DNA of 64,000 nt from DATKFM01 sp963810485 (GTDB lineage: Bacteria > Pseudomonadota > Alphaproteobacteria > Dongiales > Dongiaceae): assembly GCA_963810485.1 (NCBI GenBank), contig CAWENQ010000004.1, forward strand, positions 744,001 to 808,000, written 5' to 3'. The notes under the pieces were generated by a model. The model ran no database searches and had not been told where the DNA came from. It worked only from the letters and a program-made list of their open reading frames with translations. Position numbers and translations under genes: made by a program. The stretch's first letter is position 1. Every line of letters starts with the position of its first letter. This document shows, in pieces, positions 1 to 7,764 of the stretch.

Positions 1-40
1 TAATCCGCGCCTTTGACCTAAGAAACTTTCACGGTGATTT

Positions 41-691
41 GTGCTGGTGATCTTCGATTGCGACGGCGTGCTCGTGGATAGCGAGACCATCGCCTTTCAG
101 GCCGAGAACGACATGGTGCGCGGCCTCGGCCTGGACTGGTCGATGGAAGAGTGCATGCAGAAGTTCCTCGGCCGCTCCACCAAATCCTGCGTCGAGGCGA
201 TCGAGGCCGCACTCGGCCGGCCGGTGCCCGAGGGCTGGGTCGATGCCTGGCATGACGCCGCCCACGAAACGCTGCGCCGGCATGGCGTGCCGCCGATTCC
301 CGGCATCTTCGAAGCCCTCGACGCGTTGGACACGGCACGCGTGCCCTATTGCGTCGCTTCGTCGGGCGAGATGGCGAAGATGGACATCACCCTCGGCTCT
401 TCCGGCCTGATGCCGCGGGTGGCCGGGCGCATCTACAACTCGGCCATGGTCAAGAACGGCAAGCCGGCGCCGGACCTGTTCCTGCACGCCGCCAAATCCA
501 TGGGCGCAAAACCCGGCGACTGCATCGTGGTCGAAGATTCGGTGGCCGGCGTCACCGCCGGCGTCGCCGCGGGCATGCGTGTGATGGCGTACGCCGCGGC
601 CGCATATGTGGACCGCGACGGCATGCGCCGCGCCGGCGGCGAGCTGTTCGAGGATATGGCCGCCCTGCCGCGGCTGATCGGCGTCCCCTGA
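41..691 (+). CDS. HAD-family phosphatase (phosphoglycolate phosphatase/beta-phosphoglucomutase type)
   Basis: This 216-residue protein is a haloacid dehalogenase superfamily hydrolase. Motif I is FDCDGVLVDS with the Asp nucleophile at residue 6 and the acid/base Asp at 8; motif II is ASSG around 106-109; motif III is the Lys in KNGKPAPD (138-145); motif IV is VVEDS (163-167). The cap between motifs I and II is helical, as in the CbbY/phosphoglucomutase branch. The GTG start at 41 is forced, because a stop codon lies two codons upstream in the same frame. The substrate cannot be told from sequence: a small sugar phosphate or phosphoglycolate is likely. It leads a rightward row with the next two genes. 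Confidence 0.88.
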   Translation: MLVIFDCDGVLVDSETIAFQAENDMVRGLGLDWSMEECMQKFLGRSTKSCVEAIEAALGRPVPEGWVDAWHDAAHETLRRHGVPPIPGIFEALDALDTARVPYCVASSGEMAKMDITLGSSGLMPRVAGRIYNSAMVKNGKPAPDLFLHAAKSMGAKPGDCIVVEDSVAGVTAGVAAGMRVMAYAAAAYVDRDGMRRAGGELFEDMAALPRLIGVP

Positions 692-750
692 GGGATCGCG
701 CAGCGCCAACTCTCTGGCCGGGTGCCCCAAGCGCCCTTATAGTGATCGCC

Positions 751-945
751 ATGGACACGCTCACGCTCGTCATCATCTTCGGCGTCGCCACCATTGCCGT
801 GCTGTTTCTCGGCCTGTTCTCCATGGCCCGGGGCGGCGAGTTCAATCGCAAGTACGGCAATGTGCTGATGCGCTTCCGCGTCCTGTTCCAGGCGATCACC
901 ATCGCCATCATCCTGATCGCGCTGCTCATCGCCTATAACAGGTGA
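751..945 (+). CDS. Small two-helix membrane protein (HIG1-like)
   Basis: This 64-residue protein has two hydrophobic helices (about residues 4-21 and 44-61) separated by a positively charged loop containing RGGEFNRKYGNVLMRFRV. The loop and helix arrangement match the bacterial 'twin transmembrane' HIG1-domain family, whose mitochondrial members associate with respiratory complexes. Any role for the bacterial protein is inference. It sits 60 bases after the phosphatase gene and 16 bases before the cobalamin adenosyltransferase, a placement seen often in alphaproteobacteria. Confidence 0.8.
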   Translation: MDTLTLVIIFGVATIAVLFLGLFSMARGGEFNRKYGNVLMRFRVLFQAITIAIILIALLIAYNR

Positions 946-961
946 ACTCCGCGCGTCCGCC

Positions 962-1534
962 ATGGTGAAGCTCACCCGCATCTACACCCGCGGCGGCGAC
1001 AGCGGGAAAACCTCGCTGGGCAATGGCCAGCGCGTCGCCAAGCATGATCTGCGCGTCGCCGCCTACGGCACGGTGGACGAGGCCAACGGAGCGATCGGCG
1101 TGGCGCGGCTGCATACCAAGGGCGACGCCGACAAGATGTTGGCGCGCATCCAGAACGACCTGTTCGATCTCGGCGCCGATCTCTGCCGGCCGGAAACGCC
1201 GGCGCCCAAGGGCCCGGTGCTGCGGATCATCGAGGCCCAGGTGACGCGGCTCGAGCGCGAGATCGACCGCATGAACGCCAAGCTGGCGCCGCTCAATTCC
1301 TTCATCCTGCCCGGCGGCAGCGCCGGGGCAGCCCACCTGCACCTTGCCCGCACCATCGTCCGCCGGGCGGAACGCGACATGACGCTGCTGGCCGGTAAAG
1401 AGAATATTAACCCCGTTGCGATCAAGTACATCAACCGGCTCTCCGACCATCTGTTCGTGCTCGCCCGCGTCCTCAACGGCAACGGCAAGCGCGACGTGTT
1501 GTGGCAGCCGGGCGCGACCCGCGACGAACGCTGA
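962..1534 (+). CDS. Cob(I)alamin adenosyltransferase, PduO type
   Basis: This cytosolic enzyme moves the adenosyl group of ATP onto Co(I) corrinoid to make adenosylcobalamin. The N-terminal ATP-binding stretch TRGGDSGKTSLGNGQRVAKHD (about residues 8-28) is diagnostic of the PduO/MMAB family, and the helical-bundle signature RRAERDM appears near residue 140. The 190-residue length is usual. Adenosylcobalamin is the cofactor of the class II ribonucleotide reductase NrdJ encoded at 15.8-18.1 kb, so the two genes are functionally related though not in one operon. Confidence 0.93.
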   Translation: MVKLTRIYTRGGDSGKTSLGNGQRVAKHDLRVAAYGTVDEANGAIGVARLHTKGDADKMLARIQNDLFDLGADLCRPETPAPKGPVLRIIEAQVTRLEREIDRMNAKLAPLNSFILPGGSAGAAHLHLARTIVRRAERDMTLLAGKENINPVAIKYINRLSDHLFVLARVLNGNGKRDVLWQPGATRDER

Positions 1535-1612
1535 CCGCCTCTCCGGCAGGTCCGGCACGCCGCGGAAACGCAGCTTGCCGCCCGCCGGCGGTGTCATATG
1601 GGGTCAGGGAAT

Positions 1613-2023
1613 ATGTCGGAAAGCGGCCGCAAACGGACTTGGACGGAGATAGTTCTTTTCGTCATTGCCGTCTTCCTGATTGGCCAGGCTCTGTATTTCA
1701 ACCTCACGGCCGTCGAGCCGGGGGAAATGAAGTTTCAACTGACGGTCAACCGCGCCGGCCCGTCGTTCAAGATCGAGGCCATGGGCTCCCGGAAGATTTA
1801 CGATCAGCAGTTCGAGTTCGATGGCGCCCGCATCTCCTTTGTCGCCGATATCCGAGGCGACCGCGTATCGATTGCCGGCACCATGCGCAGCGAGGATGCG
1901 GGCGAGGCGCCCCGGGATTTCAAGGCCGAAGGCAAGCTGGCCGACAACCGGGCGGTCGTGCCGCTGATGTCTCCCAAAGGGTCGCGGATCGGCAAGATCG
2001 AATTGTCCCTGGTAAAGCCCTAG
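1613..2023 (+). CDS. Hypothetical membrane-anchored protein
   Basis: I do not recognise this protein. It has a charged N-terminus (MSESGRKRTW), one membrane helix at about residues 12-30, and a beta-rich periplasmic domain with no cysteines. I chose ATG 1613 because AGGGA lies four bases upstream; an in-frame ATG at 1598 would add five residues. It may be a single-pass envelope protein. It follows the adenosyltransferase by 78 bases and precedes the etf promoter region. Confidence 0.6.
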   Translation: MSESGRKRTWTEIVLFVIAVFLIGQALYFNLTAVEPGEMKFQLTVNRAGPSFKIEAMGSRKIYDQQFEFDGARISFVADIRGDRVSIAGTMRSEDAGEAPRDFKAEGKLADNRAVVPLMSPKGSRIGKIELSLVKP

Positions 2024-2190
2024 GGAATCGCCCGGCGTAACCGCCGCCAGGGCCGCGAACCGGTCCTATTCACGGTTCTTGCCGCCTTCGCCGCTCCCTA
2101 ACCCCATGTTTGGCCGGAAATCGGCCCGCATGCACTGGCAAAACACCCGCAAAGGCGCGGATTCACCGGCTTTTCAAGGCCCTGGCCGCG

Positions 2191-2219
2191 TTGACACACC
2201 GGGCCGCCAAACCTATTGT
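2191..2219 (+). promoter_or_regulatory. Probable sigma70-type promoter of etfBA
   Basis: A perfect -35 hexamer TTGACA (2191-2196) is followed after 17 bases by TATTGT (2214-2219), which matches the -10 consensus at four of six positions. This predicts a start near 2226 and a leader of about 100 bases before etfB. The rest of the 300-base gap from 2024 shows no gene. Confidence 0.5.
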
Positions 2220-2323
2220 GCACCCGCGAAGTACCTAAGCAGAATGCCGCGCAAGCGCCATTTCGCGCCTTGCTGCTCTGCAAGAAAGTTGCCGGTCGTA
2301 ACTCATCTAATCCAAGGGTCGCC

Positions 2324-3073
2324 ATGAAGGTTCTGGTCGCGGTCAAACGCGTCATCGATGCCAACGTCAAAGTCAGGGTCAAGGCCGACGGCACAGGCGT
2401 CGAAACGGCCAATGTTAAGATGGCCATGAATCCGTTCTGCGAAATCGCCGTCGAAGAGGCGATTCGCATGAAAGAGGCCGGAAAGGCCACCGAGATCGTC
2501 GCCGTGTCCTGCGGCGGCGCGTCGGCGCAGGAAACGATTCGCACGGCGCTGGCGATGGGCGCCGATCGCGGCATCCATGTGCAGACCGATGTGGAACTGC
2601 AGCCGCTGGCCGTCGCCAAACTGCTGAAGGCCGTCGCCGCCAAGGAGCAGCCGCAGATCGTGCTGCTGGGCAAGCAGGCGGTGGATGACGATTGCAATCA
2701 GACCGGCCAGATGCTGGCGGGCCTGCTGGGCTGGCCCCAGGCCACTTTTGCTTCGAAGATCGTCCCCAACGGCAGCGACGCCACGGTGACCCGCGAGGTC
2801 GACGCCGGGCTGGAAACCATCTCCCTGAAGCTGCCGGCGGTGATGACCACGGATCTGCGGCTGAACGAGCCGCGCTACGCCTCGCTGCCCAACATCATGA
2901 AGGCGAAGAAGAAGCCGATCGAGGCGCTGACCCCCGATGCCCTGGGCGTCGATGTCGCGCCGCGCCTCAAGACCCTGAAGGTCGCCGAGCCGCCGAAGCG
3001 CAAATCCGGCATCAGGGTAAAGAGCGTGGCCGAGCTGGTGGACAAGCTGCGCAACGAAGCGAAGGTGATCTGA
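2324..3073 (+). CDS. etfB: Electron transfer flavoprotein subunit beta
   Basis: This is the small subunit of the ETF heterodimer, which takes electrons from acyl-CoA dehydrogenases and passes them to ETF-ubiquinone oxidoreductase. The start MKVLVAVKRVIDANVKVRVK and the segment NPFCEIAVEEAIRMKE (about residues 33-48) are typical, as is the C-terminal K-rich tail. It has 249 residues, the normal size. ATG 2324 begins the conserved N-terminus; upstream in-frame starts would add unrelated sequence. It is followed after two bases by etfA, so the two are co-transcribed. Confidence 0.96.
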   Translation: MKVLVAVKRVIDANVKVRVKADGTGVETANVKMAMNPFCEIAVEEAIRMKEAGKATEIVAVSCGGASAQETIRTALAMGADRGIHVQTDVELQPLAVAKLLKAVAAKEQPQIVLLGKQAVDDDCNQTGQMLAGLLGWPQATFASKIVPNGSDATVTREVDAGLETISLKLPAVMTTDLRLNEPRYASLPNIMKAKKKPIEALTPDALGVDVAPRLKTLKVAEPPKRKSGIRVKSVAELVDKLRNEAKVI

Positions 3074-3075
3074 CC

Positions 3076-4011
3076 ATGGCCACTCTTCTGATTGCCGAGC
3101 ACGACAACACGGCGCTGAAAGCCGGGACGCTGCATGCGCTGACAGCGGCGCAGAAAATCGGCGGCGAGATCCATCTGCTGGTCGCCGGCAGCGGCTGCAA
3201 GGCCGCGGCCGATGCCGGCGCGAAATTGCCGGGCGTGACCAAGGTGCTGCTGTGCGATGACGCCGCCTATGCCCATGGCTTGGCCGAGAACATCGCCGCG
3301 CTGCTGGTCAAGTTGGCGCCGGCCTACAGCCACGTGCTGGCGCCGGTCACCAGCGTCACCAAGAGCGCCATGCCCCGCGCCGCCGCACTGCTGGATGTGG
3401 CGCAGATTTCCGAGATCATCGGCGTGGAGTCGCCGGACACCTTCGTCCGCACCACCTATGCCGGCAACGCCATCACCACCGTGCAGTCGTCGGACAAGAT
3501 CAAGTTCGTCACCGTGCGCGGCACCGGCTTTGACGCCGCACCTGCCGAAGGCGGCAGCGCTGCCGTCGACAACGTGGGCGGCGCCGGCGATACGGGGCTG
3601 TCGAATTTCGTCGGCCAGGAGCTCAGCCGTTCCGAACGCCCGGAACTGACCTCGGCCCGCATCGTCATCTCCGGCGGCCGCGGCATGCAGGCCGGCGAGA
3701 ATTTCAAGATGCTGGAGAAAGTGGCCGACAAGCTGAAGGCGGCCGTCGGCGCCTCGCGCGCCGCCGTCGATGCCGGCTTCGTGCCCAACGAGTATCAGGT
3801 CGGCCAGACCGGCAAGATCGTTGCGCCGGACCTTTACGTGGCGATCGGCATCTCCGGCGCCATCCAGCATTTGGCGGGCATGAAGGACAGCAAGATCATC
3901 GTCGCCATCAATAAGGACGAGGAGGCGCCGATCTTCCAGGTCGCCGACTATGGGCTGGTGGCGGACCTGTTCACGGCGGTGCCGGAACTCGAAGCCGAGC
4001 TGTCCAAGTAA
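3076..4011 (+). CDS. etfA: Electron transfer flavoprotein subunit alpha
   Basis: This is the FAD-binding large ETF subunit, 311 residues. The C-terminal FAD domain is evident from SGGRGMQAGENF (about residue 197), GQTGKIVAPDLYVAIGISGAIQHLAGM and INKDEEAPIFQVADYGLVADLF. It begins two bases after the etfB stop and ends 44 bases before hbd, making an etfB-etfA-hbd operon that fits beta-oxidation or short-chain acyl-CoA metabolism. Confidence 0.96.
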   Translation: MATLLIAEHDNTALKAGTLHALTAAQKIGGEIHLLVAGSGCKAAADAGAKLPGVTKVLLCDDAAYAHGLAENIAALLVKLAPAYSHVLAPVTSVTKSAMPRAAALLDVAQISEIIGVESPDTFVRTTYAGNAITTVQSSDKIKFVTVRGTGFDAAPAEGGSAAVDNVGGAGDTGLSNFVGQELSRSERPELTSARIVISGGRGMQAGENFKMLEKVADKLKAAVGASRAAVDAGFVPNEYQVGQTGKIVAPDLYVAIGISGAIQHLAGMKDSKIIVAINKDEEAPIFQVADYGLVADLFTAVPELEAELSK

Positions 4012-4055
4012 TGCCCCTCGATACCCAATCCGCTTCCGGGAAGGAGAGCCGTGCC

Positions 4056-4928
4056 ATGATCCAGAAGGTTGGCGTCATCGGCGCCGGTCAGATGGGCAAC
4101 GGAATAGCCCATGTCAGCTCGCTGGCGGGCTATGACGTCAAGCTGGTGGATGTCGACAAGACCCAGCTCGACAAGGCCAAGTCCATCATCGACCAGAATA
4201 TGGGCCGCCAGATCAAGCGCGGCACGATCAAGGAAGCCGACAAGACCGCCGCTTTGGGCCGGATCACTGTCGGCACCGAATATGCCCTGCTCAAGGACTG
4301 CGACATCGTCATCGAAGCCGCGGTCGAAAAGGAAGACGTCAAGAAGCAGATCTTCAAGGCGCTCTGCCCGGTCCTCAAGCCCGAAGCCATCGTCGCCTCC
4401 AACACCTCGTCGATTTCCATCACCCGGCTGGCGACCTCCACCGACCGGCCGCAGAAGTTCATGGGCATGCATTTCATGAACCCGGTGCCGCTGATGGAGC
4501 TGGTGGAGCTGATCCGCGGCCTGGCCACCGACGACGCCACCTACACCGCGGTCCGCGAGATGGCGGTGAAGCTGGGCAAGACCCCGGCGCCGGCCGAAGA
4601 CTTCCCGGCCTTTATCGTTAACCGAATCTTGCTGCCGATGCTGAACGAGGCGGTCTATACGCTGTATGAAGGCGTCGGCTCGGTCGAAGCCATCGACACC
4701 GCCATGAAGCTCGGCGCGCACCATCCCATGGGTCCGCTGGAACTGGCCGACTTCATCGGCCTGGATACCTGCTTGGCGGTCATGCAGGTGCTGTATGAGG
4801 GCTTGGCGGACAGCAAGTACCGGCCGTGTCCATTGCTTGTTAAGTATGTCGAAGCCGGCTGGCTGGGCCGCAAGGTCAATCGCGGCTTCTACGACTACAG
4901 CTCGGGCACTCCCGTCCCCACGCGCTAA
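4056..4928 (+). CDS. hbd: 3-hydroxybutyryl-CoA dehydrogenase
   Basis: This NAD(P)-dependent enzyme interconverts (S)-3-hydroxybutyryl-CoA and acetoacetyl-CoA. The Rossmann motif GAGQMGNGIAHV is at residues 9-20, the catalytic His lies in GMHFMNPVPLMELVE, and NTSSISIT precedes it. The 290-residue length is normal. I chose ATG 4056 because GGAAGGAGA lies 8-14 bases upstream and the Rossmann fold starts at once. Its stereochemistry differs from PhaB (59-60 kb), so it serves oxidation rather than polymer synthesis. Confidence 0.95.
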   Translation: MIQKVGVIGAGQMGNGIAHVSSLAGYDVKLVDVDKTQLDKAKSIIDQNMGRQIKRGTIKEADKTAALGRITVGTEYALLKDCDIVIEAAVEKEDVKKQIFKALCPVLKPEAIVASNTSSISITRLATSTDRPQKFMGMHFMNPVPLMELVELIRGLATDDATYTAVREMAVKLGKTPAPAEDFPAFIVNRILLPMLNEAVYTLYEGVGSVEAIDTAMKLGAHHPMGPLELADFIGLDTCLAVMQVLYEGLADSKYRPCPLLVKYVEAGWLGRKVNRGFYDYSSGTPVPTR

Positions 4929-4944
4929 CCAATCCAAAGCGCCA

Positions 4945-4973
4945 GCCCAGGGGCCAATTTTCGGCGCCTGGGC
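4945..4973 (+). terminator. Hairpin after hbd
   Basis: A seven-base stem GCCCAGG/CCTGGGC encloses GGCC..., and is followed by CTTTC. It lies 17 bases after the hbd stop and is a reasonable weak intrinsic terminator for etfBA-hbd. Confidence 0.5.
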
Positions 4974-5090
4974 CTTTCAAACTCACGCCCGGCTCCACAG
5001 CCGTCGCTGATCTGCGGCTTTCTCAGCGGCCGATTCGGCCGGCAGCGTACATTCATCCCCGGTTCAGGCACGCTGTGCGACCCTGCAACT

Positions 5091-5106
5091 TGTGATCGTC
5101 ATCACA
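5091..5106. promoter_or_regulatory. CRP-type palindrome TGTGA-N6-TCACA
   Basis: TGTGATCGTCATCACA is an exact match to the CRP half-site pair TGTGA-N6-TCACA. It lies in the 345-base gap 4929-5273 after hbd, 183 bases before the small membrane protein gene. A second, one-mismatch site lies 71 bases further on. Confidence 0.6.
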
Positions 5107-5161
5107 GGTAGCGTGATGATGCGGGCTCGCCGCCAGAAAAACGCCCAATTTCTGCCTTTCT

Positions 5162-5177
5162 TGTGATGCCGGTCACT
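5162..5177. promoter_or_regulatory. CRP-type site, one mismatch
   Basis: TGTGATGCCGGTCACT matches TGTGA-N6-TCACA except for the last base. A possible -10 element TATCTT is at 5201-5206, putting the site centre about 42 bases before a start near 5212, which is the class II activator position. The rest of the gap shows only the hbd hairpin and the upstream palindrome. Confidence 0.5.
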
Positions 5178-5273
5178 CGCATTTACGCCGTACTAATCTT
5201 TATCTTGTACATGTGAGATCGGACGCGGCGCACCGCTCCCGATCCGGGGAAATCGAAAGCCAAACTGAACCTG

Positions 5274-5459
5274 ATGATGACGAGCAGCACCATGTCGCGC
5301 CCAGCCACGAACAATTCCGGCAACAACCAGACGAAGCGCAAATCGTCGCGCCCCCTGAGCTCCGCCGAGGAGCGCATCTTCATCGGCGTGGCCTTCGTGG
5401 TCGCCTTCGTGGTGCAGATCGCCATCGCCTTCGATCTCTCGAGCCTGCTCGGCCAGTAA
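5274..5459 (+). CDS. Small single-helix membrane protein, hypothetical
   Basis: This 61-residue protein has a polar, Ser/Asn/Thr-rich N-terminus and one hydrophobic helix at about residues 34-53 (RIFIGVAFVVAFVVQIAIAF). I do not recognise a family. ATGs at 5274, 5277 and 5292 are all possible starts. The CRP-type sites directly upstream suggest that it is regulated. Confidence 0.55.
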   Translation: MMTSSTMSRPATNNSGNNQTKRKSSRPLSSAEERIFIGVAFVVAFVVQIAIAFDLSSLLGQ

Positions 5460-5491
5460 CCGGCCGTTCGCTCCCGATACCGGACAAAACC

Positions 5492-5516
5492 AGCGGCCCG
5501 ACAGTTACGGGCCGCT
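5492..5516. terminator. Intergenic hairpin between converging genes
   Basis: AGCGGCCCG, a seven-base loop and CGGGCCGCT form a perfect nine-base stem between the small membrane protein gene and the converging TlpA-like gene. There is no strong T-tract on either side, so its strength as a terminator is uncertain. Confidence 0.5.
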
Positions 5517-5536
5517 AATGCTTTGCGGGCGCCGCC

Positions 5537-6139
5537 CTATGGCGCGGGCTGTGCCAGGTAATGCCGCAGCAGCGCCTTCGCCTCCGGTGCATCCCAATCC
5601 GCATTGCCGATCAGCTTGCCCACGAACAGCCCGTTCCGGCTGATCAGCAGGTTGGACGGCACGCGATCCACGCCGAGCAGCTGGGAGAAGCTGTTGGTGA
5701 AATCGATATAGATGCCGAGATGCTTGATCCCGTGCTTCTCGTAGAACGGGCGGACCGCCTTGGCGCCCTCCAGATCGATTGATAGCGCCACCACAACCAG
5801 GCCTTCGTCCCCCAGCTCCGCCTGCAGCCGGTCCAGCGCCGGCATCTCCTCGACACAGGGGGCACACCAGGTGGCCCAGATATTCAGCAGCACCAGCTTG
5901 TCGCCGAAATCCAACAGGCTGACGCTGTTGTTGTCGGCATCCTGAAACTCCGCCACCGGCGCTGGCCGTGGCGGCTTGGACAAGATAAATTGCGCCATGG
6001 CGCCGGAAATTGGCGGATCCGTCGGGTTTCCCGCCCCGTCGCTATCCGCAGAATCCCTGATAACATACGTCGCAATGGCGATGGCGGCGCCGGCCAGAAC
6101 CACCAGGACCGCCACAATAGCCCACAACCGCTTGCTCAT
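5537..6139 (-). CDS. TlpA-like membrane-anchored thioredoxin
   Basis: This 200-residue protein has an N-terminal membrane anchor (about residues 5-27) and a periplasmic thioredoxin fold. The redox motif WCAPC has cysteines at residues 92 and 95, and the cis-proline loop is RVPSNLL. TlpA and ResA proteins keep periplasmic thiols reduced, for example for cytochrome c or cytochrome oxidase assembly; the target here is unknown. It diverges from argH with only 33 bases between the two starts, and this argH-tlpA pairing is common in alphaproteobacteria. Confidence 0.9.
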   Translation of the reverse strand: MSKRLWAIVAVLVVLAGAAIAIATYVIRDSADSDGAGNPTDPPISGAMAQFILSKPPRPAPVAEFQDADNNSVSLLDFGDKLVLLNIWATWCAPCVEEMPALDRLQAELGDEGLVVVALSIDLEGAKAVRPFYEKHGIKHLGIYIDFTNSFSQLLGVDRVPSNLLISRNGLFVGKLIGNADWDAPEAKALLRHYLAQPAP

Positions 6140-6172
6140 TTATCCGCCCTTGCCCCGCGTGAAACACAGCCC

Positions 6173-7588
6173 ATGACGTCAGATCCGAAAGCCAAGCCCG
6201 CCGCCGACGCCAACAGCATGTGGGGCGGCCGCTTTGCCGCCGGGCCGGCGGCGATCATGGAGCGTATCAACGCCTCCATCGATTTTGACAAGCGCTTGTT
6301 TGCCCAGGATATCGCCGGGTCCAAGGCCCATGCCGCCATGCTCACCCGCCAGGGCATCCTGCGGGCCGAGGATGGCGCAGCCATCGAGCGCGGCCTGGAC
6401 CAGATCCTGAAGGAGATCGAGGGCGGCAAATTCACCTTCAAGACGGCGCTGGAAGACATCCACATGAATGTGGAGTCGCGGCTCAAGGAGATCATCGGCG
6501 AGCCGGCCGGCCGCCTGCATACGGCGCGGTCGCGGAACGACCAGGTCGCCACCGATTTCCGCCTCTGGGTGCGGGACGCCATCGATGGGCTGGACGGGCA
6601 GTTGAGCGACCTGCTGGCCGCCTTGCTCGACCGGGCCGAGGAGTATGCCGCCACGGTGATGCCCGGCTATACCCATCTGCAGCCGGCCCAGCCGGTGACC
6701 TTCGGCCACCATTTGATGGCCTATGTGGCCATGTTCGAGCGGGACCGCGGCCGGCTGCGGGATGCCCGCCGGCGGGTCAACGAATGCCCGCTGGGCGCGG
6801 CGGCCCTGGCCGGCACCTCGTTTCCCATCGACCGCCAGGCAACCGCCAAGGCGCTGGGCTTCGACCGGCCGACGGAGAACTCCATCGATTCAGTGTCGGA
6901 CCGGGATTTCGCCATCGAGTTCCTGGCCGCCGGCGCCATCCTGGCCACCCACCTGTCGCGTCTGGCCGAGGAGATCGTGCTCTGGATGAGCGATGGTTTC
7001 CGCTTCGTCATCCTGAGCGATGCCTTCACGACCGGCAGCTCGATCATGCCGCAGAAGAAAAACCCGGACGCCGCCGAACTGGTGCGCGGCAAGGCCGGCC
7101 GGATCATCGGCGCGCTGAGCACCCTGCTGATCGTCATGAAGGGCCTGCCGCTCAGCTACGGCAAGGACATGCAGGAGGACAAGGAGCCGACCTTCGATGC
7201 GGCGGACAACCTCTCGCTCTCCGTCGCCGCCATGGCCGGCATGATCCGCGACCTCAAGGCGGCGCCCGCCCGCATGGCCGACGCCGCCAGGGCCGGATAC
7301 GCCACCGCCACGGACCTGGCCGACTGGCTGGTGCGGGAGCTGAAGCTGCCGTTCCGCGAGGCCCACCACGCCACCGGCGCCATCGTCCGCAAGGCGGAAC
7401 AGAAAGGCTGCGAGCTCAAGGACCTGCCGCTGGCCGAGATGCAGGCCGTCGAGCCCCGGATCACCGCCGCCGTCATTGGCGTGTTGAGCGTTGACCATTC
7501 GGCCGCCAGCCGCACAAGTTATGGCGGCACGGCGCCGGCGCAGGTGCGCGAGGCGATCGTCCGGGCCCGCACACGTCTTGGGCATTGA
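6173..7588 (+). CDS. argH: Argininosuccinate lyase
   Basis: This enzyme splits argininosuccinate into arginine and fumarate, the last step of arginine synthesis. The 471-residue protein carries the fumarase/aspartase signature GSSIMPQKKNPD at about residues 284-295, which includes the catalytic Ser, plus WGGRF near the N-terminus and TARSRNDQVATD (about 117-128). I chose ATG 6173; a longer upstream reading would run into sequence antisense to the TlpA-like gene. It starts the argH-lptM-lysA-DUF4175 operon. Confidence 0.96.
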   Translation: MTSDPKAKPAADANSMWGGRFAAGPAAIMERINASIDFDKRLFAQDIAGSKAHAAMLTRQGILRAEDGAAIERGLDQILKEIEGGKFTFKTALEDIHMNVESRLKEIIGEPAGRLHTARSRNDQVATDFRLWVRDAIDGLDGQLSDLLAALLDRAEEYAATVMPGYTHLQPAQPVTFGHHLMAYVAMFERDRGRLRDARRRVNECPLGAAALAGTSFPIDRQATAKALGFDRPTENSIDSVSDRDFAIEFLAAGAILATHLSRLAEEIVLWMSDGFRFVILSDAFTTGSSIMPQKKNPDAAELVRGKAGRIIGALSTLLIVMKGLPLSYGKDMQEDKEPTFDAADNLSLSVAAMAGMIRDLKAAPARMADAARAGYATATDLADWLVRELKLPFREAHHATGAIVRKAEQKGCELKDLPLAEMQAVEPRITAAVIGVLSVDHSAASRTSYGGTAPAQVREAIVRARTRLGH

Positions 7589-7599
7589 GGTTGAGACCG

Positions 7600-7764
7600 A
7601 TGGTCGACGGGAACCGCAAGTACTGGCTGGGCCGCTGCGCCTTGCTGCTGATCGCCGCCCTGGCGCTGCTGCCGGCCGGCTGCGGCAAGAAGGGCGATCC
7701 TGAGTTGCCGCAAGGCGAGACCGACGAATTCCCCAGGCAATATCCGGATCCCGAATCCCTATGA
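7600..7764 (+). CDS. lptM: Small lipoprotein, LptM-like
   Basis: This 54-residue protein has a short charged N-terminus, a hydrophobic signal and the lipobox LPAGC with the lipidated Cys at residue 28, followed directly by GKKGDPE. The CGxKGxPE-type motif just after the lipid cysteine defines the LptM (YifL) family, which in E. coli helps oxidative maturation of the LptDE LPS translocon. It lies 11 bases after argH and overlaps lysA by four bases (ATGA), the standard alphaproteobacterial arrangement. Confidence 0.85.
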   Translation: MVDGNRKYWLGRCALLLIAALALLPAGCGKKGDPELPQGETDEFPRQYPDPESL

